The notes under the pieces are model-generated. The model saw only the letters and a program-made list of their open reading frames with translations, was not told where the DNA came from and ran no database searches. The translations under genes were made by a program, and so were the position numbers. A stretch of 21,790 nucleotides of DNA from Reticulomyxa filosa (Eukaryota > Foraminifera > Reticulomyxidae): the NCBI GenBank assembly GCA_000512085.1, contig ASPP01004759.1, positions 1 through 21,790 on the forward strand. Direction: 5' to 3'. The first letter of the stretch is position 1. Every line of letters starts with the position of its first letter. This document shows, piece after piece, positions 1 through 9,200 of the stretch.

Positions 1-201
1 AAGCTCTGTCTAAACGCATAGAAGTAGAATTATACTAAAAATGCATTATATTCAATACGACTAATATATGGCAAATTTTTTTGCTATTGTGGCTATTTAC
101 GTGTGAAAACTAAAAAAGTGACATAACCACAAGTTCAAAAAGTTTTTTAAAAGCTTAGGTAATGTTGATTTTTGATATTTGAGCCCTTGTTAGTAAGTGC
201 A
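1..201. other. Upstream region of the channel/paladin gene
   Basis: AT-rich sequence before the first supported ATG at 202. A short ATG-initiated hydrophobic stretch at 76-108 could be part of an upstream exon carrying a signal sequence, which the channel module otherwise lacks. I found no donor/acceptor pair that joins it in phase with the exon at 202. No promoter element was recognised. Confidence 0.4.
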
Positions 202-2498
202 ATGGAAATCCTTCCAATCGGTGGAGAGCATTTCAAATTTTCTCAATCTTTATATCAACTAACAACCAATACCGAGCTAAAGTTTACTAATGTTAACTCT
301 CCAATCCGTCGCAGCATTAGTCATCTCGCCAAAAGTATGAAAAGCTACCCAGAAGGACCAATCAACGTGGGGCTGTCCCTTTTCATTCGAAGAGTCGGAG
401 AAGTGGATACAGGTGTGCCACATTTGTGTAGTGATGTTTCCAAGGCAACAATTACTAAAAAGAAGTCCACACATATACATACGTATAAAAACCATCTCGG
501 ATGTATGTATGTGTATACAAATAGCGGCACAAACATTTAAGGCGGTATGACTTGCAGCAACGTATACATTCCCTTCCTCTCAATTCCATGTACATACATG
601 CGCATATAGAACAGTATACATACCAAAAAAAAATACCACGGGGACAAAACCCCACATTGTAACACATGTGCAGAATTTAATGATACTTTTGGAATGGAAC
701 ATCGACGAAGCGAATTATAAACTAGGTCGTCGAAAGGAAGGGGCAATCGAAGAGGAAGAAGAGAACAATGACGGCGAGTATGACGACGTTATCAAACAAG
801 TGTTGTGGAAGCCAAAATTATCATTCCCAACTTTGTTAGAAAGTAATATAATATTTCAAACAAATGGGCAAAAAAACAATTTTTTTTTATCTTGTTTTTT
901 TAAAATTGTTTGAACAGCACATTCTGATTCACCCAACTCTCAATGGCGTATTATCGGAGCTAATTCGTCACCTACAGGATTGAGAATGGTTGAATGGAAA
1001 GTTTGGATAATTTTTTTTTTGTGAAATGTACCCCTTTTCCAGAAAATGAACGGAACTATTTTCTTTTTATGTTTTGTCTATTTCATGCTCGTATTCGACC
1101 ACAAGTTCATGTTGCACGGAACATTTGCGGAACCATTGGGTATGTAAAAATGTTTTTTTGCCATCCCCTTTTTTTAAAGTACAAGAACAAATCATATGTT
1201 TATATGATAATAATAAACAGAATTGAAAAATTTCCCATTTGATTGTCAAGACTTGACTATCCCTATATGGAGTGAATTTTCGGTTGGTTTGTCTCTATCA
1301 AGAAACGGGCAGGGTGGGAGAGAAGATTGTTCAGTCGCGTCTTGCAGTAAAAGCTATACGTTTGTTGTGTTAGGTGGACAAAGCCGTATTGACGCCATCG
1401 GTTCGTCGCAATAACTCGATAGTAAGAATTGTGACTGAAAATATGTCGTTGGACAATTGGAAATTGCATACCCCAGTTTTGCCGAAGGGAGGAGGGGAAG
1501 GGAAGAAGAGTCAGAGACCGAGCGATTGTCACAATAGACTTTATTAAAATTTTTTTGTGCAATGTAAAACCGACAAAAAATAAAAATAAAAAAATAAACT
1601 AACAATCACAAGATCGTGGAATTTTCTCGAAGTGACCCGACCAAATCCGCAGCAAATATTTCGTATAGCAATTTCTTTTGTCGATTGAAGGTGGCTAGGA
1701 AATGGCGTTATTACTTTGACCATGTTCTTATCTATTGCACATTGTTCTCACTGTCCACCTTATGTGCATTTGCAATGGACCCGATTGACGATCTTGCTAA
1801 TCGCTTGAGTATGTTTAACTTTTTTTTTTCTTTTCAAAATGGCGTCATTTGAACCTTTTTTAATTTTGTACTTATCTCTATGCACATATATATTCATACG
1901 TGTATATATTGGAACTGTATGTGTGTAACAATAAGGCTTCATTTTCACATTGGTCTTGACCATGGTCGCCTTTCAATTTGTAGTGGACAGTAAAATGCCG
2001 GATGTTACGTAGTGTGTTACACTCTATCATCTGCGTTTTTTTTTTGCAATGTGATGTTTTTTTATTTGCATTTGCTCGCATAGGTACCTTATTTGACACA
2101 TTTGGATGTCTATGTGCGGAGTGTCTTCTTTTTCATGTTTTTTGTGGCTATTCAAAGTTTTGAATTTACTTATTTATTTATTTTTTTTTGTTTTCAAAAT
2201 GTTAAAAAGTTGAATGTTTATACTATGTATGTGTGACAAACTGAAGCATGCGCTTTAAATTGGTATGACAGTGGCAGTTCAAAAAGCCAACATAAGACGC
2301 ATCGAATTGACAAGATCACCTTGTGGATCGGATCGGCATGGCTCATTACGTTCCACGTAAGTTGGGTTGTAAACGCTCGTCGAGTCATGGCCACTGAACA
2401 ACTCAAGTTGAAAATGCGAGGCTGTGATTTGAAAAAAGAGATTGGAGAAGGAAGAGACTTGGTCTTGGGATTGACACATACTGCGAACGTGTTTGCAG
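202..2498 (+). other. Pentameric ligand-gated ion channel module (Cys-loop superfamily)
   Basis: Family recognition rests on ordered landmarks. A GPINVGLSLFIRRVGEVD strand occurs near the N-terminus. LWKPKLSFPTLLE matches the loop A region and NGTIFF the beta6 strand. FPFDCQ is at residues 192-197 (the family FPFD motif), followed by a W.L strand. A basic RKWRYY run leads into helix 1 (about 293-313). Helix 2 (about 324-341) reads TLVLTMVAFQFVV and is followed by a D-S-K-M-P-x-x-P-Y link typical of the M2-M3 loop. Helix 3 (about 356-376) is joined by a short, prokaryote-like loop to helix 4 (about 395-415). Odd points: the usual first Cys of the Cys-loop is Leu here, and the conserved helix-1 proline is Tyr. 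The pore has Leu at 9' and Arg at 0'. Ligand unknown. The protein would act as a pentamer in a membrane. Confidence 0.82.
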
Positions 2499-4340
2499 GT
2501 TTTGGCTCATTTTTTTTTTTTCATCCCAAAAAATAAATCAATACAAGTATATAATTTTTTTTGGTCGGATTTTTGAAATGGTCAGAATCCGATATTTATG
2601 AAAATTGGGTGAAACATCTTGAACTCGTGAAACCCATCCAAGGTAATGAGGTGTTAGAGAAAGCGGGTATGACAGAAGAAGAGAAAACCATCCATTCTAA
2701 AGAGTATGACGACGCGTTGCTGATAATGAAACAAGGGGTAGTGAAAGTGGACCACTTTGAAAATATCTATCGACTAGAACCAAAGGTTGATGGTGTCCCC
2801 AATTTCCGCCAGGCCGAAGGGTTTTGGATTTTCGGATGTGGACAACCTACACTTGCTGCTTTGTCTAAATTGTTTATGGAATTCAAAAGTATACATACAC
2901 ATATGTACATATGTATGCACATTACAAAAGAAAAAAAAAAAGCATGCTTTTTTTTTGGTATTTTATTTGTAGCATGCAGCTACATGCACTGTTAATGGGA
3001 ACAGAGAGGAAGAAACAAGAAGAAAATTTTATTATGATTGTTTTGTATTGTATTGAATGAAATTTGTTAGAACTTGGATTGGAGCAATGCTTATGGGTGA
3101 ACATGAGATCAGAACCGGTATTGTATGTAAACGGAATGTCGTATGCGCCGAGAGACAAAGATCATTTGACACATAACATTCGATTGGGCGGAAGTTTGGA
3201 CGTGAACGATGTGAATTCATTGCAAAAAGAATTGGCGGATGTCGTGCGAATAAAGGCGCAGCTGAGCAATTGGCTATTCGAATATCACAAAGATACGTAC
3301 GCGTTGTTGCCGGTGGATCGAAAGGATATGGTACTAACAGAGCCGATCAGTGGTTCCGATTCGGTGAAAACACTAGTCGAAATATACATTGAACAAGACA
3401 CGAGCTCTTTCCCAGTGAAGCTGGAGAGATTGCCTGTAAATGATGAAAGAGCACCGGATGCAGTCGATATTGACACATTGGTAGAGCGGGTCAAAGAATA
3501 TACTGACAACAAAACTGCCATTGTTTTCAATTGTCAAATGGGTAAAGGAAGAACTACTGTGGGCATGATTTGCAGTTGTTTAATCAAGAAGCATTGCGGT
3601 ATGTTTTTGTTTTTTTTTTGTTTCATTGTTTGATTTGCATTCGATTGCGAATCGATATTTATTGCAACATTTTTTCTGATAACAAAATGATGAACCATTT
3701 TCCAGGTGAATTCCAATCAAATATGTCCACGAAATATCCGACGGTGTGGCCGAATACCACTCCTACGATATCGAGTGAAGAAGCAAAAGACAATAAACAA
3801 TATTTGAGACGCATGTCCACAAGATCAAAAGTGGAAACACACCTCCAAATAGAAATCCAATCACAGCATTCTTTGAGCGAGCAAGAGATGAGAAATGGAA
3901 ACTATACATTGGTCAAAAAATTGCTGGATGTATTAACTAACAAATATCATTTGGATGGTCACAAAATCAAGACTGAAGTGGATGATATCATCGATAGAAA
4001 TCAACATTTGCAAAATATGCGCGTTTGTATTTATTCCACCAAATTATGGTAATATTATATACATATACTATTTCAAACTATTTGATCTTTTTTTTTATAT
4101 TCACAGTGACAAAAAAAAATTAAAAAAAATGATAGGTATGATCGTGAAACACCAGATCGAAGGTCATATTGGAAAGAATTATCTGAACACTTTTTGGAAA
4201 GATACTTGGTGTTGATCAGTTTCAACGCATATTTGCACGAGGCTATCAAAGACGAGTTCCGAAGTAAGTATTCTGAGTGGGTGCGAAAACATCCTGACGT
4301 TTTGGATGTGCTGACAATTAAATCTTTTAACTGGGATTAG
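202..4340 (+). CDS. Candidate fusion: pentameric ligand-gated ion channel + paladin-like phosphatase (14 exons, about 914 aa)
   Basis: Exons inferred by following family homology through frame changes: 202-414, 674-842, 918-1000, 1043-1139, 1221-1333, 1374-1475, 1613-1808, 1936-2003, 2084-2156, 2247-2498, 2586-2888, 3071-3598, 3706-4048, 4136-4340 (stop TAG 4338-4340). Every intron is GT...AG and all phases close. The first part is a Cys-loop-type channel with ectodomain and four membrane helices. The second is one complete paladin PTP unit. Exon 10 holds the fourth helix and has no stop before its donor at 2499; it joins in phase to the first paladin exon. Least certain are the first junction (414/674, where the beta1-beta2 region looks several residues short) and the joins at 1333/1374 and 1475/1613. 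Alternative: two genes, the channel ending at TAA 2534-2536 (an AATAAA lies at 2532-2537) and paladin starting at an ATG near 2669. The true start may lie upstream, since no signal peptide is seen. Confidence 0.6.
2586..4340 (+). other. Paladin-like PTP phosphatase module
   Basis: Five exons encode one full paladin repeat (about 455 aa). Landmarks in order are KVDHF...VDGVPNFRQAEG, GCGQPT, WVNMRSEPVLYVNG (the family's W-V-N-x-R-x-E-P-V signature), a long alpha/beta body, the active-site loop C711-Q-M-G-K-G-R717-T-T, and the C-terminal ERYLVLISFNAYLHE helix that closes paladin repeats. The catalytic Cys and Arg are both present, so activity is plausible. Paladins usually carry two or three such repeats; only one is here, although the first coding residues (ESDIYENWVKHLEL) resemble the end of a preceding repeat. 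Animal paladin is reported to act on phosphoinositides, and related bacterial/plant PTP-like enzymes act on inositol phosphates. Substrate here is unknown. Confidence 0.9.
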
Positions 4341-4915
4341 AACTTCGTCTTTCCCTTTTTTTGTTGTGCTTGTTTGTTGTTGTCGGCGAAATAAACATTT
4401 TTGTGCGGTAGTTGTGTATTTTTTTTTGTTGGTTCGTTTGTTTGTACAGACATTGGCTTTTTTCTTTTTGCCGATTTGAGGACAGTGCTATGCATTTTTT
4501 CCCAAACTAAACTTGAAAAAGTATTTGCTGTTTGTTTCTGATTTGTAGGAGACTAGAATACACAGTTGTGTCATATTTGAAACATCAATTTGATGCACAG
4601 CTGCTTTTTAAAAAACCTTTTGTTGTAAAAAAGCTTTGAGAAAATGATTTTTTGCAACAAATCAACTATTAAAAGAACAAAAACTTTTTCACTATAACAA
4701 GAAAATTAGAATGAATTTCTTAAAGTTTGCTTGTTGGTCCGAGTAATTCAAACTTGAGGAAAAAGAGATATTTAAAAAAGTAGTGTACAATAGAGGCAAT
4801 GAGGAATTCAAAAACGGTACAATTAAAAGATTTGCGCAACGATGTTGCAACTTGTTGAATGGGTAAAATTAGATATATGAAATGCATATATAACGATAGT
4901 GGTTTGGACGTATAA
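4341..4915. other. Convergent 3' intergenic region
   Basis: T-rich spacer between the paladin-module stop (plus strand) and the MMACHC-like stop (minus strand). No open frame of note and no RNA gene recognised. It should hold both 3' UTRs. Confidence 0.6.
4390..4395 (+). terminator. Candidate polyadenylation signal
   Basis: AATAAA about 50 nt after the TAG at 4338-4340, in the expected place for the 3' end of the paladin-containing transcript. In AT-rich DNA the hexamer occurs by chance, so support is positional only. Confidence 0.35.
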
Positions 4916-5800
4916 TTAAGAAGTAAACAAATATTTTTTGTCGCCTGTGTAATGATATAACAGCTGACTTTGGTCATATCTGTGGGCATGCCATTTGAAA
5001 TATTTGCTACACTCATCACGAACATTTAACCACAATTTCCATTTGCGTTTGTTGCCAACACAATTGACATCGCTTTTTGGGTTGTTACAATTGAGAGCCA
5101 AATTCATTTTTTCTTGGATTTGTTTGTCAATCGTTTCAAGTGTCAAGTCTTTTGACAATAAATTGTTGGAAAGCATTTGATTTAAGTCTTCAAATCTGGC
5201 AACAGATTTGACATCTTTCAAATTATTGTCTTGATATTTGTGATCTAACAATACTAGTGCCCGAAAGGCAATCCAAGGGCCATAAATGGGATGAAGACAC
5301 AAATGAGGAGTGTTATAAAAAAAGCTATTTTTACTGACATGTGCAACTGTTTGAAATGATATCAAACGATCTTTGGACATTTCATAGGAATAATAAATTT
5401 CGAAACCAATTCGGTCTTTTTTCAAGTCATTGTTTAGCACATGGTCACAACATTGCCGGACCATTTGAGTCACATACACGTCCAAAGGATGCTCTATCGA
5501 TTGCAGGTCCGGATGTGTTTGGAAATATTTCAAAAATGGCTTCCAAAGGTGTCGGGAATTACCAATTAAGATCCCTGTGCTGTCGCTCATGTCACTTATA
5601 TTTCGGAACTTTTCTGGCAATTTTTTGATTTGGAGAGAGTTTTGCTCTATTTTTGGATACTTGTTGTAGTCTCGCATTGGAAACTGCTCTATTATATCCA
5701 GCCCTACATTTTGTAATTCCTCACTCAATTTGCCAAACAATTTTCCAAACACTTGCTCACTATCAATAGATGTTTCATTTGAATTGTCCATTTTTGCCAT
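4916..5800 (-). CDS. MMACHC: MMACHC-like (CblC) cobalamin-processing protein
   Basis: Single-exon frame of 294 aa (human MMACHC is 282 aa). Family members bind incoming cobalamins in the cytosol and remove the upper ligand by reductive decyanation or glutathione-dependent dealkylation, feeding methionine synthase and methylmalonyl-CoA mutase. Matches to the family in order: GILIGNSRHLWKPFLKYF (family ...STPAMFDRALKPFL), the PLDVYV segment, FQTVAHVSKNSFFY (family AQTAAHVAGAAYYY, with the functional His at 154 here), and LCLHPIYGPWIAFRALVLLD (family VCIHPRFGGWFAIRGVVLL). Arg180 corresponds to the Arg altered in human CblC disease. A Trp-rich C-terminus, about 240-285, matches the family's tail. 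The start is the ATG at 5800, with a second in-frame ATG three codons on. The gene has no intron although all its neighbours do. A function in B12 handling is strongly supported, but activity is not proven. Confidence 0.85.
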   Translation of the reverse strand: MAKMDNSNETSIDSEQVFGKLFGKLSEELQNVGLDIIEQFPMRDYNKYPKIEQNSLQIKKLPEKFRNISDMSDSTGILIGNSRHLWKPFLKYFQTHPDLQSIEHPLDVYVTQMVRQCCDHVLNNDLKKDRIGFEIYYSYEMSKDRLISFQTVAHVSKNSFFYNTPHLCLHPIYGPWIAFRALVLLDHKYQDNNLKDVKSVARFEDLNQMLSNNLLSKDLTLETIDKQIQEKMNLALNCNNPKSDVNCVGNKRKWKLWLNVRDECSKYFKWHAHRYDQSQLLYHYTGDKKYLFTS

Positions 5801-6232
5801 CCTTTATTTAAATTTTTTGTCTCTCAATTTTAACCTTTTTCTAAGTTTCTCTCTTGTTACAAGTCTTAGTTTTAATGAAAATTGTTCGAAACAGTGCCTT
5901 TTGGATATGCCTTTGATTTCATTGTGTGCTATGACTTGTATTTTTTCTTCAAGAATTTATTTGTTCGTTAATTTGAAAGCGATAGTAGCGGAAACATTTT
6001 TCCCTAAAGAAAAAAAACCTTCATTGACGACTTTGTGAATAAATTTTCTAGGCCAATAAGACGAATACCAAGAACATGCGAATTGCACAGCTTTTTAATC
6101 GAATTCATATCAAAGTTTTGTTTTGGAAACAACTTTTTTTCTTATGAGGAAGAAAAAAAACTTACGACCCTCAATAACAAATATTATAGTAGCCCCATCC
6201 ATAAAAAAATAAATACAAACGCAAACATCAAG
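5801..6232. promoter_or_regulatory. Divergent intergenic region (shared upstream DNA)
   Basis: These 432 nt separate the divergent starts of the MMACHC-like gene (minus) and the stalked membrane protein (plus), so the promoters of both must lie here or overlap the genes. I could not pick out specific promoter elements in this AT-rich stretch. Confidence 0.45.
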
Positions 6233-9200
6233 ATGGCTCTCTCTCTTCAACAAACATACATAGAAATAAACAGAAAGTTCTTGAAATCTTTTCTAACTGC
6301 GTGGGTTCTGGTAGTTTTGTCAAGTTTGTTGACCAACGCACAAAGTAATTACATTGTCGGAACGACAATAAGCCTGATATATAACGAAACGATATCCAGC
6401 GACTCTACCATAGTGTTGGCTTTAAACTATGTATCAAGGAATAAAACTGAGACTTGGCAAATCAGCACTGTGAGTGGAAAAAAAAAATAAACAATAAAAT
6501 AAAACAAACATAAAAAAAGATTAAAAAAAATGTAAAACAAAAAATAGTTTGAAGCAGGGTCGTTAAATGGGATAATAGAATATACTCCAAATTTGACCAG
6601 CACAATTGAGCCATTAAAAATTCCAAATGATACGACAGGCAATTTTTTAATAACGATAAACAATATTTCGAACATTACCATAGCAACCTTGTTGTACCCT
6701 CCAATGACCATCTATCAACCTTTGGAAATTCAAAGCATGAAAGTTTTGTTCTACAAATCTAACTCCATTTTTTTTTTTTGAGTCAGTTTTATACACTCCA
6801 AAACAAACCCCCTTTGTCTGGGATGACCACATTCTTCTCTCTGACCCTTTCTATCGATCACCTCTTCTGGCTCCACTTTTTTTTTTCCTTTTCGGCATGT
6901 GTTTGTTCTTTCACCTCTGTATTCCTGTTAGTACGCTCTATTTCTGTACCTCACAGAAGAGGAGAAAAAAAAAAAAAACAGAATAAATGTACACAACAAC
7001 TGTAATAGAGCGTCGTAGCGACAATTGGAACAGAGTTTATATTTACAGTTGAAATTCGAACTGATATTCTGCAATTGTATCAACCCAATAATTACGCCTG
7101 GCTGGTTTCCTTAATCAAGTTACCTTTTTTTTTTTTCTCCTCCTCATCCTCCACTGCAATAAGATACATCGAATTAAATACATACACATACATATATTAT
7201 GTCAGAATAAACTCCAGTAGCGAGAGTTGGACAAGCAATATGAAATTCCGCTGTCCGAGTCAAGCTCCGACACCTAATCCGACAACTTCTCCAACTAATG
7301 CCCCTTCCGCTGGTTCGCGTCTATTTTGTTGTCTTTTTTTTTTTTTTTTTCCTGCTTAATCCTTTTTTTTTTTTTTTTAAATCCCTTCAAATATAATATA
7401 GCGCCAACGGAAAGTCCCACGGTATCTCCAAGCAACAATCCGACCTTGTCCCCTACGCGCGTGCCAACTTTTGCACCTACTCTCACGCCTACTGTCCCAC
7501 CAACCTTCTCGCCGACTCTTGCGCCTACGATTTCGCCAACTCTTGCACCTTCAGTTTCACCAACTCTTTCACCAACTCTTGCACCTTCGGTTTCACCAAC
7601 TCTTGCACCTACCCTTGCGCCTACATTATCACCTACCGTTTTGCCTACATTAAATCCTACATTTTTACCCACAGCAAGGCCTACTAAAAAACCCACTACT
7701 AAAACGCCCACTACTAAAAGACCCACTACTAAAAGACCCACAGCAAGGCCTACTAAAACACCCACAGCAAGGCCTACTAAAAGACCCACAGCAAGGCCTA
7801 CTAAAACACCCACAGTAGCACCCACGCAACAACCGAGCGCTGGACCCTTTCTCTCTGTGAACGCACTCGTCGACTCCTCTTCGCTGAAGCCAATGCAGCC
7901 GAGAAGAGGTGCCCATGTTGTACAAAGCAGGGTTATGTCAAAGCGGATCGCGGGATCGTTCTCGTCGTCGACTCAAACGTTTGAACTGATGGCGGCCATT
8001 CCCAACGACATGTCTTTGCTTGGCGTCTACAGCTTCAGTATTGCCATCAATGGATCAATGCTGGACCCACTCACGCCGTCCATGTCTTTTTACACCATTT
8101 TGGATGCCCCCTTTTACGATGGTCTTGCAAAGTCACAAGTTCTAATCTATGGTTAGAGTCCACTTGTCACACGTTTTTTTTAGAACACCACACATATAGA
8201 TATGTATATGTATATGTATACGTATACATATCTATATGTACGTGCGTACAAAAAAAAAGGAGAAATAAAACTCTTATAAACAAGCAATGCTAATACGATA
8301 CAATAGACGACCGTTCGATCAATGTAACGGTGCCAAGCATATTGGCAATGTACGAGTCCGTGACCTTAGACGTGAGTGTTGGAAACCAATCGATACCTTT
8401 GACTCTGGCGTTGACACAGACGCAGAGTGCAAATGGCTCTGTTTCGTACCTACCTGTCGGGTGCAATCCGCCTTTCAGAGCGTCGGACTACCACACATTT
8501 GGATGGCTTACCAGCAATAGTGTCGTGTCGACGTTCCCCTCCGGACAGTATTCACTCGGCTTGTACTGGTTTCCCTTCTCTTCCTCTGAGCAGATCACTT
8601 CCAGTCAGGATTGGACGTTGCGACGACTCACCGGTCAAATCCCTGCTTTCATCCAAATTGTTAATCTCACTGATATTGATACCAACAGTACCAACAATAC
8701 CGTTATATCACCGTTCCTTGTCAAAAATGCAGACTCAGTTTTGATTAAAAAAAAAAATTGACTCTTATTTATTTATTTATGTAATGTGATTGTAGTTATG
8801 CTTGTATTGTAACAAAGTAGACCATTTTGAAAGCTGGATCCTCAATCACATTTCCAATTCACACTGCATTCAATATGAGCACAAAGTTAACATGCATGGC
8901 GTATCAACAGATCGGACATGATATATCTCGCCAATCGGCCCCTGTGGCATTTGAATATGATCCCACTCGGACAAATAACTCGGTCCGCGTTTTTGTTCCG
9001 GATGATTTTACTGATGATGACAATGTTCACACTTTTCTCCAGTTCGTCGCTTTCGATTGTTCCAACTTCCCTCTCTTTGTCACGGATATCCAAGTCGCTG
9101 GGGTCAGCGTCGATCACTCATCCGAGTCCGTCGTTGGCTTGGTTGTCGGAATTTCCATTGTTGTTGCTATCATCGTTGCCGTTGCTGTGTGTTGGATTTG

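Noticed and set aside
1486..1535. Purine-rich open stretch (GGGAGGAGGGG...) as coding sequence
   Set aside because: Skipping it from the GTTTTG donor at 1476 to the acceptor at 1612 restores the normal W...helix-1 spacing of the channel family. It is read as intron, with moderate confidence.
2356..2361. Consensus GTAAGT donor within the fourth membrane helix
   Set aside because: Using it would cut the helix in the middle, while reading through gives a full 21-residue helix and an in-phase downstream join. Kept in mind as a possible alternative donor.
4107..4135. Alternative acceptor after TTCACAG at 4106
   Set aside because: It leads to a stop at 4213-4215 and loses the conserved paladin C-terminal helix. 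The acceptor at 4135 restores it.
5341..5628. Plus-strand frame within the MMACHC-like gene
   Set aside because: Antisense shadow of a strongly conserved minus-strand protein.
7668..7806. Regular repeats resembling a CRISPR array
   Set aside because: The units are coding, in phase, spaced 24 nt with no unique spacers, in a eukaryotic gene.
7295..7825. Open minus-strand frame rich in Val-Gly-Leu repeats opposite the stalk
   Set aside because: It is the antisense reading of the Pro-Thr codon repeat. The plus strand has the signal peptide, splice joins and terminal helix.
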